Shown here piece after piece: positions 55,525 through 63,977 of a stretch of DNA of 64,000 nt (the first letter of the stretch is position 1; every line of letters starts with the position of its first letter). Source of the stretch: UMGS1649 sp045611765 (GTDB lineage: Bacteria > Bacillota > Clostridia > TANB77 > CAG-465); assembly GCA_045611765.1 (NCBI GenBank), contig JAZKXT010000004.1:1-64000 (forward strand). Direction: 5' to 3'. Position numbers and translations under genes: made by a program. The notes beneath the pieces are model-generated. The model was not told the origin of the DNA. It ran no database searches and saw nothing but the letters and a program-made list of their open reading frames with translations.

Positions 55525-55959
55525 TTACATCGCCTCCACACAAGATACAATAGTCCTTTCTAGCTTATTTAAGTACTTCATAAATGTAGTATTTATTGTG
55601 ATTTTTTTCACGTTTTCTCCTACTTCTAAATTAACTGTAAACGCAGCTACATCTTGGCACAATATTCCACCATTTTTATATATTACCTTTGCATTATTAT
55701 CATATATATAGGTGTCTCCATTTGAGTAACTTATTTGGTTTGGGTATATATCAACATCTGTACTTTGAATAGCGCTATTTTCAATATTATACTGCAATTT
55801 GTTTAAATCCGAATAATTTATAGCCTCACCGCGGTAATCAAAAAGTCTTTCATTCATGTCAGACGACATCGCAGATACAAATACTGTAAAACCAGTAAAT
55901 AAGGCCAAATATATTATTAACGCAGCTAATGTTATACCTCTTTTTTTGCTTCTGTTCAT
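55525..55959 (-). CDS. Minor pilin-like protein
   Basis: The start at 55959 (MNRSKKRGITLAALI) has an AAGGTGG site. The 144-aa product has a class III leader: basic residues, Gly8, ITLAALIIYLALFTGFTVFV. The Glu at +5 is replaced by Ala. The helix continues into a soluble beta-rich part with one cysteine pair. Genes for minor pilins usually sit next to prepilin peptidase. It overlaps the end of the peptidase/pilin fusion by 4 bases. Confidence 0.7.
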   Translation of the reverse strand: MNRSKKRGITLAALIIYLALFTGFTVFVSAMSSDMNERLFDYRGEAINYSDLNKLQYNIENSAIQSTDVDIYPNQISYSNGDTYIYDNNAKVIYKNGGILCQDVAAFTVNLEVGENVKKITINTTFMKYLNKLERTIVSCVEAM

Positions 55960-56759
55960 ATACCGTTTTCCACCTTCACACATTTTAAACTAACTGAGTT
56001 TTCATTACCATCAAACATATAACTTACAGTAGAAACTATAACTTTTGCATTTTCTACTTGTTCATTTTCAGACTTTTTATACGGCAATACCTCTATAGTA
56101 TAGTCATATGTTATTTCATCTATTACAGCCGTACTTGAAGTATATTCTTCTAGTTCATCAATAGACTTAAATTTAGTTTCATTTAAATTGTTGATACACA
56201 AATTCATGGCATTAGATTTTCTACCATACTCTATTAATGTTACACTAAAATTTCTAGTTGCATAAATTGTAGATACAAAAAAGATACCAAATATAATTAC
56301 TGCCACGAGAATATCTACGTTAATTGCTCCCGCTTTTTTGTTTTTTTTTTGCTCTATTTCTTTCTTTTCTGCATCCGTCATTTTGCTTTTCATTATATCT
56401 ACACCTATTACCAAGAATAAATAAACATAACATGCAATTAAAGCAAACATTTGCCAACTAAATCCAAATATTAAATATATAATTAAAAATATAAGTCCAC
56501 TAGCAAATTCTATTAAAGGATATCTTATACTTATTGGCCTTTGACAATATCTACATCTTCCTATTGTTGATACATAACTTAATATAGGGAAGCAGTCAAA
56601 AAAGCCTAATTTATGCTTACAATTTGGACAATATGAACGAGTCTTTACTATGTCTTGTTTTCTAGGTATTCTATAAATTGCAAGTGTAAAAAAACTTCCA
56701 AACATTAACCCAGTAATGAATATACAAATAGAGTATATTAAGTGTATATAATATTCCAT
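55956..56759 (-). CDS. Prepilin-peptidase N-domain fused to a prepilin
   Basis: The start at 56759 has AAGGAGG. The 267-aa product begins with the A24 N-domain of prepilin peptidase/methyltransferase: MFGSFFTLAIYRIPRKQDI, then C44xxC47 and C69xxC72. It reaches the first catalytic region with Asp121 (VDIMKSKMTD, the DxxxxxxxD spacing of DLRxxRIPD). There it stops being a peptidase. The rest, from about residue 138, is a prepilin: KKAG144|AINVDILVAVIIFG with Asp149 at the Glu5 position, then a helix and a soluble domain. The second catalytic Asp (GxGD) is missing. Cleavage after Gly144 would release a mature pilin. See findings. Confidence 0.8.
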   Translation of the reverse strand: MEYYIHLIYSICIFITGLMFGSFFTLAIYRIPRKQDIVKTRSYCPNCKHKLGFFDCFPILSYVSTIGRCRYCQRPISIRYPLIEFASGLIFLIIYLIFGFSWQMFALIACYVYLFLVIGVDIMKSKMTDAEKKEIEQKKNKKAGAINVDILVAVIIFGIFFVSTIYATRNFSVTLIEYGRKSNAMNLCINNLNETKFKSIDELEEYTSSTAVIDEITYDYTIEVLPYKKSENEQVENAKVIVSTVSYMFDGNENSVSLKCVKVENGI

Positions 56760-56818
56760 GCTATCCTCCTTTATACTTATTTCAAGCTTAGCCTCAAATA
56801 AATATAATATTAGTACGA

Positions 56819-56852
56819 AGGACATATACATTATTTATTATGCATATGTCCT
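56819..56852. repeat. Inverted repeat after the pilin gene
   Basis: AGGACATAT (56819-56827) and ATATGTCCT (56844-56852) form a 9-bp stem in the gap between the pilin and the peptidase/pilin gene. No T run follows on the minus strand. It could be an mRNA-stabilising or processing element. Confidence 0.4.
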
Positions 56853-56911
56853 ATGTACATTTTTTCGTATTAGTTTATTTTTTAATTTTTATCTTTATAA
56901 TTAACGTTTAA

Positions 56912-57313
56912 TTATATTTGTTTTGTAGCGCTAGTTAATTTATCTTCTCTTTGTACCCAAACACCTACAACACCTGTATCATCTGTAGTACCTTGTACTG
57001 TGTATTTGTAGTTAGTTGTATTAGCGTTTACTTCAGCAAATAATCTAGCTAATGCTGTTTCAACTGATGTAGCAGTTGGTTTATCTTTATCAGCTACATC
57101 TGGATCTTGTAGAGAATTCCAATATGCTACGTATTGGTTCATGTACTCTAAAGCAACTGCAGCTTTTAATTCAGCTTCGTTAGAAGCGTCAACAGCTGTG
57201 TTAGCTTGGTTTAGCACGTTTGTGCTGTTTAAAGAGATTATTATAGCTCCTGCTATTATAATCATAACGATTATTGTGATTACTAATACGATTAAAGAAA
57301 TACCTTTTTTCAT
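56912..57313 (-). CDS. Pilin, probably the major subunit
   Basis: The 133-aa product starts MKKGISLIVLVITIIVMII, a class III leader with Gly4 before the cleavage site. The +5 Glu is replaced by Val. The helix runs to about residue 50 (NSTNVLNQANTAVDASNEAELKAAVALEYMN), then a small Ala/Thr-rich C-domain follows. A TAGGAGGAA site precedes it. It is preceded by a G/C-rich hairpin, and it is the only gene here with intergenic gaps on both sides, as for an abundant product. No cysteines are present. Confidence 0.8.
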   Translation of the reverse strand: MKKGISLIVLVITIIVMIIIAGAIIISLNSTNVLNQANTAVDASNEAELKAAVALEYMNQYVAYWNSLQDPDVADKDKPTATSVETALARLFAEVNANTTNYKYTVQGTTDDTGVVGVWVQREDKLTSATKQI

Positions 57314-57346
57314 TTTAATTCCTCCTATAAATGAATTTTATTTATA

Positions 57347-57373
57347 TTAACCGCCGCCAAGGCAAGGCTGCGA
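57347..57373 (-). repeat. G/C-rich stem-loop before the pilin gene
   Basis: CGCCGCC and GGCTGCG form a 7-bp stem with one mismatch around AAGGCAA between the pilP-like stop (57392) and the pilin start (57313). It is the only G/C-rich element within several hundred bases and lies before the AGGAGG site. Confidence 0.5.
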
Positions 57374-57391
57374 ATTAACCAATTTAATTTA

Positions 57392-57739
57392 TTACTTACT
57401 GTCTGGAGTAAGTGGTTTTGAACCTTGATCATGTTCAATTGTAGGTTCATTATATATCGTAACTTCACTAGGTGGTGTAAATGGGTTTATGTTTCCGTCA
57501 TCAAATTTGTCTGTCTTTTTACCTTTATCCACATCTGATTGAGTTACTCCATAATCTTTTTTTAACTTTTCTAATTCAGTTCCTGTGAAAGTATAATCTT
57601 GCTTTGCTAGGCTTTCATAATTCCCAGTTTGAATTCCGCTGCTTTTTGTCTGTGGTACTAAAACAAGCATAAGTACCAATGCTATTCCTATTACTACAAT
57701 ACAAATAACTGCTGAAAATATCCATATATTTTTTCCCAC
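57392..57739 (-). CDS. PilP-like membrane-anchored protein
   Basis: The 115-aa product has one helix (about 5-28), an unstructured linker and a short tail with NPFTPPSE. PilP-type proteins carry such NPF/proline patterns and stand after PilO. The assignment is from position and general layout and is the weakest of the operon. Confidence 0.5.
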   Translation of the reverse strand: MGKNIWIFSAVICIVVIGIALVLMLVLVPQTKSSGIQTGNYESLAKQDYTFTGTELEKLKKDYGVTQSDVDKGKKTDKFDDGNINPFTPPSEVTIYNEPTIEHDQGSKPLTPDSK

Positions 57740-57751
57740 ATTCTCACCTAC

Positions 57752-58408
57752 CTATTTCAACACGGATAAACTTAATACGTCAAATATTGCTCTTACTTTA
57801 TTGTCTCCTGTATAATTCATCCTTATATTATCTAATTTAAATCTTAAAGATTTATTGTTTTCAACGTCGAATACAAAATCTGCTAAATTAGCATATCTGC
57901 CTTCAACGATTATTTTTATTCCGCTTACATAATTCGTAATTGAGTTATTAGCGTTTGTGTTTTGTGCTTTGTCTTCTCCCTCTGCAGCTTCTTCTTTACT
58001 TCCAGTTTCTAAAGTAGAACCAGGAGTCATTATGTTTATTGACACATCATTTAATGTAGCATAATTTCCTAAAACAATCCATAAGTATTCAATGAAATAA
58101 CTTTCCTCTTTTGTAGCCTCTTGAACTATAGAAATAGTATCTTCACCTATACTTTCATATTTGTCTTTTGCAACATCAAAATCATTTTTTTCTTGTTGCA
58201 ATTCTTCCTTTGCCTGAGTATTAAGAATTTCTTGCATTGTTTGATTCTGCATTAAAGTTTCTACTGATAATTTCTTTTCCTGTATCCCCGCTATTGATAA
58301 GTTCTTAAACAACTTAAGATCTATATCAAAAATCATAACTAACGTTATAGCAGCTATCAATACTAGTAACACAGAACCTAATATTATTAGTTTTGTATAT
58401 TGTCTCAT
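57752..58408 (-). CDS. pilO: PilO-like alignment-complex protein
   Basis: The 218-aa product has a helix at about 8-28, a coiled-coil stalk (about 40-95: AKEELQQEKNDFDVAKDKYES) and a ferredoxin-like C-terminal domain (VSGIKIIVEGRYANLADFVFDVENNKSLRFKLDNI). That is the architecture of PilO/GspM. It overlaps pilMN by 4 bases (ATGA). Confidence 0.75.
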   Translation of the reverse strand: MRQYTKLIILGSVLLVLIAAITLVMIFDIDLKLFKNLSIAGIQEKKLSVETLMQNQTMQEILNTQAKEELQQEKNDFDVAKDKYESIGEDTISIVQEATKEESYFIEYLWIVLGNYATLNDVSINIMTPGSTLETGSKEEAAEGEDKAQNTNANNSITNYVSGIKIIVEGRYANLADFVFDVENNKSLRFKLDNIRMNYTGDNKVRAIFDVLSLSVLK

Positions 58409-60012
58409 GGCAATTCACCACCAATCGTAACTGTTATTATTTCACCATTTGAAACGTTACCAGTTTGTATATTTTCTAATATTCCTTTTAACTTTAATTG
58501 TGATATGAAATATCCCAATTCAGCATAAGAACCAGATTTAGCAACTATAGAAACCGTTTTATTATCGTCAGAAGATATCGACTCAATACGTACATTTGTA
58601 GGAATGTATGTTGCTATCTTTTGCATAAAGTTCGCCACATTATATGTAGTATATTTTCCGATAGTACCTTCTTTAATCTTATTTACCGTTTCAGTTATAT
58701 AATTGTTAAAAGTTGTATATTGGCTTGTGTTTCTACTTATATAACTAGCATCTGATCTTATAGTAGATGTTTCTTGTTGTAATGCTGCTATTTTCTCTGA
58801 AATTGCATCTTCCATCTCATTCAGTCTTGCATTGTATATTCCACCAAATGTAACATACCCCGCAAGAACAGCTCCTGCCGCTATGCTTGTATATAACAAT
58901 GCGTTTTCTATTCTTTCTTGACTTAAATTTGGTAATACAGAAACTGTTTTCTTGCCACCAGTCGGCATTTTCACTCCATTATTTGAATTGCCTTTTTGTG
59001 ACGTGCCAAAAGGTATTTTACCTTTCTTAGTAGCAACAAAATTGACATCAGCGTTTAAACTAACTAGAGTTTCATATGCAAGCGAAATCGCTTCACTAGT
59101 TTCTATAACTTCAGATATATTAGATACTTCATCCATATTTAAGAAATATGGTCTTACTTTTTCTGTAGTTATACCAAAAAATTGTTCAAATAAAACATCT
59201 ATGTTTATAAATAGGTTTACTAAACCATTTAAGTATATCTTATCATAAGCAATTTTAGAATCTTCTAATTTAGATTTTATTCTATTTAAAATATCTTGAA
59301 TTGTTGGCTCTATTATTCTCTCAAGATCAGGAGATAAGCTTTCGTCAGATAGCACGTTGATATTTTTACATAAGTCACAAGCTTTAGAATAAGAACCTTC
59401 TTGCATCGCAATACCATCTAGTATATTCTTCATACTTATGTCTATATCTGTTATCTGTCTAATTCTTCCGCCTACTATACTTATTACTTGAGTTTTTTCA
59501 TCTATATTAATTAACAAATAATTGTTAGTAGCTTGTATCATATTAGGTAAAATATATTCTTGAGGATACAAACCTATCAAGTTGCTATACATTTCATCTT
59601 CTGTATATTTACTTACATTACTTTTATCTGTAATAGCTATTTCTGCTGTATAGTTATCCGCCGAAACCATAGAGTCCATAAACAAATATCTATACTCTAA
59701 CGCTTTTTCGTTTAAAGCTCTACTAGTAGCATAATCACTAACTTCTAGATTAATAACACTTTGAATATCCGATTTGCTTAATTGTTTTAGCACTTCCGTT
59801 TGCATTCTTGAATAATCTGTAAGATTTATGCTCAAAGCATCATTTGCGCTGCCTGTTTGTGCAATTATTTCAGCGATTGACGTCTCTTTGTTACCTACTA
59901 CATATTTAGTGCCGCAACTATCCAAGCTAATTCTTCTACTTTTTTCATCATGAATTAGCTTTGCATATTTTATTATTTTGTCTCCCAAATATATACCAAG
60001 ACAAGCTCCCAT
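58405..60012 (-). CDS. pilM: PilM-PilN fusion protein
   Basis: The 535-aa product joins two alignment-complex proteins. Residues of about 1-330 are PilM-like: actin-fold start LGIYLGDKIIKYAKL, then LLINIDEKTQVISIVGGRI and YLNGLVNLFINIDVLFEQFFG. A linker (about 330-365) follows, then a membrane helix (about 372-393), a coiled coil and a PilN-like C-domain (IPTNVRIESISSDDN, YFISQLKLKGILENIQTG). In most T4P clusters these are separate proteins. The first gene of the operon starts with no close neighbour upstream. Confidence 0.8.
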   Translation of the reverse strand: MGACLGIYLGDKIIKYAKLIHDEKSRRISLDSCGTKYVVGNKETSIAEIIAQTGSANDALSINLTDYSRMQTEVLKQLSKSDIQSVINLEVSDYATSRALNEKALEYRYLFMDSMVSADNYTAEIAITDKSNVSKYTEDEMYSNLIGLYPQEYILPNMIQATNNYLLINIDEKTQVISIVGGRIRQITDIDISMKNILDGIAMQEGSYSKACDLCKNINVLSDESLSPDLERIIEPTIQDILNRIKSKLEDSKIAYDKIYLNGLVNLFINIDVLFEQFFGITTEKVRPYFLNMDEVSNISEVIETSEAISLAYETLVSLNADVNFVATKKGKIPFGTSQKGNSNNGVKMPTGGKKTVSVLPNLSQERIENALLYTSIAAGAVLAGYVTFGGIYNARLNEMEDAISEKIAALQQETSTIRSDASYISRNTSQYTTFNNYITETVNKIKEGTIGKYTTYNVANFMQKIATYIPTNVRIESISSDDNKTVSIVAKSGSYAELGYFISQLKLKGILENIQTGNVSNGEIITVTIGGELP

Positions 60013-60122
60013 ATCTACTCCTTTAGCACTCCGTTTCTTTTGTTAAATTTCTACTAATAATTTAACATATATTTTTTCACAAAGCAACAATTTTCGTCAT
60101 TGTTTATCAATTGTTAAATTGT

Positions 60123-60142
60123 TGTAATATTGCTGTAATATT
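60123..60142. promoter_or_regulatory. Direct repeat TGTAATATT-GC-TGTAATATT (site A)
   Basis: Two identical 9-base copies with an 11-base period lie 36 bases upstream of the possible -35 of pilMN. This is the best copy of the motif also found before the T4SS pilin genes. Confidence 0.6.
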
Positions 60143-60254
60143 TTGTGTAGAGTTAGTATTATTTATAACTAAATGTTTTCTATCTAAATGAATAAAACGC
60201 GCAGCAAAACATTAAATAAATTAAGAAAAAAGTCAAAAAAAAAATAAAAAACAA

Positions 60255-60281
60255 GTGTAATTGGATATTCCCTTATTACAC
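60255..60281 (-). terminator. Terminator after the asp23 gene
   Basis: GTGTAAT and ATTACAC form a 7-bp stem with a 13-base loop, followed on the minus strand by a long T run (TTGTTTTTTATTTTTTTTTT). Confidence 0.75.
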
Positions 60282-60326
60282 CCGTCTTATTTTTCATTTT
60301 ACTATTTTGTCTTTTTATTATTCAAT

Positions 60327-60752
60327 TTATTCTTCTTTGTCTTTATCAAAAGTTACGCCTTGTACATTTATATTAACGCTTCTTACTTTAAGGCCAGTCA
60401 TTGATTCTACAGAATTTTTTACAGAATTTTGTATTGAGAAGGCAACATCTGGAATTTTAACTCCATATTTTACTATTACATATAAGTCTATTACCACTTC
60501 GTTTCCTTCTAATTCTATTTTAACACCTTTTGAATATTTTTTATTGCTTCCAAGTATTTGGTTTATTCCATCAACAAGACCTAAAGTCATACCAGAAACT
60601 CCTTCTACTTCAGCAGCAGCTAGTCCCGCAATAATTCCTATTACTTCTTCAGATATTGTAAGGTTGCTAGCTATTTCAACATTAACTCCGCTAGTTTCAG
60701 ACACTCCACCTATTATTTCATCTTTAGTTTCAATTTTTTTCTTATCTCCCAT
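60327..60752 (-). CDS. Asp23/Gls24 family envelope stress protein
   Basis: The 141-aa product has the Asp23 pattern NLTISEEVIGIIAGLAAAEVEGV and VVIDLYVIVKYGVKIPDVAFSIQ. It binds AmaP, whose gene is at 50615. A stress-response role at the membrane follows from the family. It has a GGAAGG site and its own terminator. Confidence 0.9.
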   Translation of the reverse strand: MGDKKKIETKDEIIGGVSETSGVNVEIASNLTISEEVIGIIAGLAAAEVEGVSGMTLGLVDGINQILGSNKKYSKGVKIELEGNEVVIDLYVIVKYGVKIPDVAFSIQNSVKNSVESMTGLKVRSVNINVQGVTFDKDKEE

Positions 60753-60839
60753 ATATATTACCTTCCTTTCATAATTTATTTTGTTTTATTCTATCACAAG
60801 TTTATTTAAATTTAAAGTAATTTTTAATACACTTCATTA

Positions 60840-62834
60840 TTATTCAAAATTTGGTAGTACTATTTTTGTTTCTACTCCCTTAGCAAAATCAGTACTATTA
60901 GTAACTTGAGCTACTGTCCATCCACTCAAATCAAGAGACCAATTTGCATTCACTCCAGCATACTGAAACATCGACTCCATATTAGTAACCTTAGACGTAT
61001 TCCACGCCTCAATATCCCCTATATAGAATTTTTCCGCCAAACGTCCTGCCAACTGAAACATACTACTCATACTAGTAACATTAGCAGTGTTCCATTTGCT
61101 TAAATCGCCAACATCAAACGTTTTTGCTTTAGTAGCAGCACAATAAAACATCGTCTGCATATTTTCAACTTTTGCGGTATCCCAACTAGATAAATCACCA
61201 ATGTTAAATGTAGTCGAATTTTGACCAGCATTTCCAAACATTGAAATCATTGTGTTTACATTTGATGTATTCCAACCGCCTAAATTTCCTATATCAAAAA
61301 TCTGAGAATTAGCCCCAGCTCCATAAAAAGTAGCTGCCATAGACCCAACCACAGATGTGTTCCATTTGTCTAATTTTCCTATATCAAAAGTTGCAGCAAC
61401 ATTTCCAGCTTTTTGAAACGCTCCGGTCATATCCGTTACTTTGGAAACATCCCACAAATTCATTCCTGTTATAGTAAAAGTAGTTGCAGTCTCGCCGCAT
61501 TCATTAAACATATATCTCATTGTTGTAGATTTAGACATATCCAGTTTTTCAACATCCAAATTTGAGCACTTTGTCATGCCTTTAAACCAATATGACGTAG
61601 CAAGCGGCTGAATTCGATCCTCTACAGTCACACTTGTAATGTTTGTAATATATTGATTCCAAGGAACCTGAGTTTCAGATTTATATGCTTCATCATCAAT
61701 AAAATCTGTATATACAGCCGTAACATTTTTACCGTTATATATGTCACCTTGAGTAATTTTTTGACCAGAACGAATAAACGTTAATGAATTATCTGTATCT
61801 GAATATATTGCATATCTAGCAGCTTTTAATATTGTACTATTTCCTGCATTATCTTCTATATATAAAGTGTACTCTTTATCTTCAGCTAGTATTAATTCTT
61901 TTCCTTTAAACTCTTTACCGTAGTTTTTAAAGAAATCTTCATTAGCGACTTCAGTATCCGCATATTTCACTAATTTTATTCCACTTTGGGAGTCAGCATA
62001 GGTCACATTTATTTTTCTTAAGCCACTTTCTTTACTTTCCGTTACACTTAATGTTGGTACAGTATCATCAAAAACATCCACTGAATATGTAGCTGTATTC
62101 TCCACTCCATTATACGTATAATCTATCCAAACTGTATAGTTCCCCTGTCTGTCGCTTCCAGTTTCATTTATTATAACTTGTTTGTAATCTCCCACTATAG
62201 TTTCAACACTAACACTTTTATGTCCTGTTGTATCAGCATTCATTATTGTCGCATCTTTTGGTATTTGTATAAGCACTTCAACCGGTTCGTTTGTATAAGC
62301 ACTACTACTAGGCGTAAATATAACATCATATACTTTTGTGCTACTTGCTGTGGGCGTTGATGTCATTTGTTTACTGCCCACAATATTATACAACTCATCA
62401 GTAATTGTGTAGTAAATTAAATTATCATATTCAACTCCAGCAAGATAGTATACTTTGCCTGTTTCTTCAGATACAACATAAACATCTCCATCAAATTCAT
62501 TATTTCCATATTCAGTAGAATCTATTCCCAATCTGCTTAAATCTATCTTTTTAAAATTTATGACTCCATTTGTATTTGTTTCATTTTCGAATTGAGAAAC
62601 GTATATCGTATCAATGTTGTTTATATCAAAATCATATTGTGTTGTTACTGGATATGTCTCATATCTTACAAAGTATTCATCCAACGAATTTTGTATGTTA
62701 ATTATCTCTGTAGCAAACATATTTATTTTGGTCATGCCTATTGAATCGTTTCCAGTAAATACGATTGTACCTGCCAATATTGTCATTATAATTATAACAA
62801 TGGTCAAACTTACTAATGTTATTCCTTTTTTCAC
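60840..62834 (-). CDS. DUF285 repeat surface protein with pilin-like leader
   Basis: The 664-aa product starts MKKGITLVSLTIVIIIMTILAG, a class III leader with Gly4 and no Glu at +5. A beta-rich stretch with Ig-like domains (about 170-330) follows, then an entry into DUF285 repeats. The repeats (about residues 430-645) have the pattern W(D/N)TS-V-(T/E)-(D/N)M-x-x-(M/T)F-x-x-A, of the Listeria/BspA 26-residue family. Five or six copies are visible. It resembles the protein at 4087 in plan (leader, linker, repeats) though the repeats differ. It has a promoter-like gap in front and weak repeats after it. Confidence 0.85.
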   Translation of the reverse strand: MKKGITLVSLTIVIIIMTILAGTIVFTGNDSIGMTKINMFATEIINIQNSLDEYFVRYETYPVTTQYDFDINNIDTIYVSQFENETNTNGVINFKKIDLSRLGIDSTEYGNNEFDGDVYVVSEETGKVYYLAGVEYDNLIYYTITDELYNIVGSKQMTSTPTASSTKVYDVIFTPSSSAYTNEPVEVLIQIPKDATIMNADTTGHKSVSVETIVGDYKQVIINETGSDRQGNYTVWIDYTYNGVENTATYSVDVFDDTVPTLSVTESKESGLRKINVTYADSQSGIKLVKYADTEVANEDFFKNYGKEFKGKELILAEDKEYTLYIEDNAGNSTILKAARYAIYSDTDNSLTFIRSGQKITQGDIYNGKNVTAVYTDFIDDEAYKSETQVPWNQYITNITSVTVEDRIQPLATSYWFKGMTKCSNLDVEKLDMSKSTTMRYMFNECGETATTFTITGMNLWDVSKVTDMTGAFQKAGNVAATFDIGKLDKWNTSVVGSMAATFYGAGANSQIFDIGNLGGWNTSNVNTMISMFGNAGQNSTTFNIGDLSSWDTAKVENMQTMFYCAATKAKTFDVGDLSKWNTANVTSMSSMFQLAGRLAEKFYIGDIEAWNTSKVTNMESMFQYAGVNANWSLDLSGWTVAQVTNSTDFAKGVETKIVLPNFE

Positions 62835-62949
62835 TTATCTCACCTAGTGTATATTTTATATGAAAATTATTTTTTTATCAATATCCTATACTTATTATTT
62901 TATAAAGTTATAGTTTTCATACATTAATACTTAACATTAATTAAGCTCT

Positions 62950-63033
62950 TTAACCTGCAATTTGCCTTATTAACACAAAAGAAATAAATATTACCATTAA
63001 TAATATTAAACATATAATAAAACGCTTAATCAT
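62950..63033 (-). CDS. Short single-helix peptide ORF
   Basis: The 27-codon ORF reads MIKRFIICLILLMVIFISF plus VLIRQIAG, a single helix with basic ends. It has a GGTGAT site and starts 22 bases after the stop of the 292-aa membrane gene. Its length makes it uncertain, but the start signal is good. Confidence 0.4.
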   Translation of the reverse strand: MIKRFIICLILLMVIFISFVLIRQIAG

Positions 63034-63055
63034 ATAATCACCACTATATACTATG

Positions 63056-63934
63056 CTACGCATATCTTTTTATAACCTTTGAAAACAGCGTTATAACAGC
63101 TACTACTATATAAGTTAAAAAATATATAGGGAATAAATATGATGCAAGTAACCTACCACTGCCTATTGGTTTATATACGTAACGTATAACATACGAATAA
63201 CAATAATAAATAACTAAAGCTATAACCAGACTATATATGTCATTTGCTATGTTAAATATAGCAATAATCAAATTTGTTGTAATCAAAGAGCCTGCCGCTA
63301 TTAAAAGTAATATTTTGAGTATCATAGAAATATTTGCTTTAGATATTTGGGTTAAGTACATGTTTTTAATGTCCTCAGGCTTTATTTGGTTTTCAGTATA
63401 GGCAACTTGTGTAAGTTCTGACGGTGCATAAGCTATTATTCCATTACTAAAATCCCTTTCCGTTTTATAACTAGCTATATCCTGCTTAGAAAATATAATA
63501 ACTCCATAAGTAGATATATCTTTTTTATTAAAAATACTCAAATAATTTATTGTATCTAAATATATTCTTTTTATATTCCACTTTTTATTTTGAGACTCAA
63601 ACTTATACATTAAATTAAACCCACATGTTCTTTTGCTTGAAGCTATATAATTGGCAATTATCTTGTCTACGTCTTGTTCCGCAAACTCTATTTTTTCATT
63701 ATGTATTAACAGGTATTCTTGCTCAATATTTTTACTAATATTCATAATGTTTTCATAAGTCATTTGTTTAATGTTAAGTTGTACAATTCTCATACTAGAT
63801 TTAACAGTATTTATTTCTTCATATAAATCACATTCCTCTTTATATTGTGCTATATTTTCTATACTCTTAACATTTTTATCTGATGCAAAAGTTAAAACCA
63901 CTATTATTAAAACTATTACACTAAAATAGTCCAT
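63056..63934 (-). CDS. Multi-pass membrane protein of unknown function
   Basis: The 292-aa product has one N-terminal helix (about 2-18), a soluble region of about 170 residues and three or four helices at the end (about 200-290). I recognise no family. A hairpin precedes it and contains its ribosome binding site (AGAGGTT). It is followed by the small peptide ORF at 62950. Confidence 0.6.
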   Translation of the reverse strand: MDYFSVIVLIIVVLTFASDKNVKSIENIAQYKEECDLYEEINTVKSSMRIVQLNIKQMTYENIMNISKNIEQEYLLIHNEKIEFAEQDVDKIIANYIASSKRTCGFNLMYKFESQNKKWNIKRIYLDTINYLSIFNKKDISTYGVIIFSKQDIASYKTERDFSNGIIAYAPSELTQVAYTENQIKPEDIKNMYLTQISKANISMILKILLLIAAGSLITTNLIIAIFNIANDIYSLVIALVIYYCYSYVIRYVYKPIGSGRLLASYLFPIYFLTYIVVAVITLFSKVIKRYA

Positions 63935-63940
63935 AAAAAC

Positions 63941-63977
63941 AACCTCTAAAAATATGTTTTACATATTTTTAAAGGTT
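63941..63977 (-). promoter_or_regulatory. Hairpin that contains the ribosome binding site of the 292-aa gene
   Basis: Minus-strand RNA pairs 17 bases with one wobble and a 3-base loop. The 3' arm contains AGAGGTT, which would be the Shine-Dalgarno, and T-rich sequence (TTGTTTTTATG) follows. It can be read as a terminator of an upstream gene or as an attenuator. Confidence 0.65.

Larger units (their letters stand above)
60013..60326. other. Intergenic region upstream of the pilus operon
   Basis: The 314 bases contain a possible pilMN promoter (TTGCTT-17-TAAATT on the minus strand, -35 at 60087-60082), the direct repeat at 60123-60142 and the asp23 terminator at 60255-60281. I see no gene. Confidence 0.5.
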
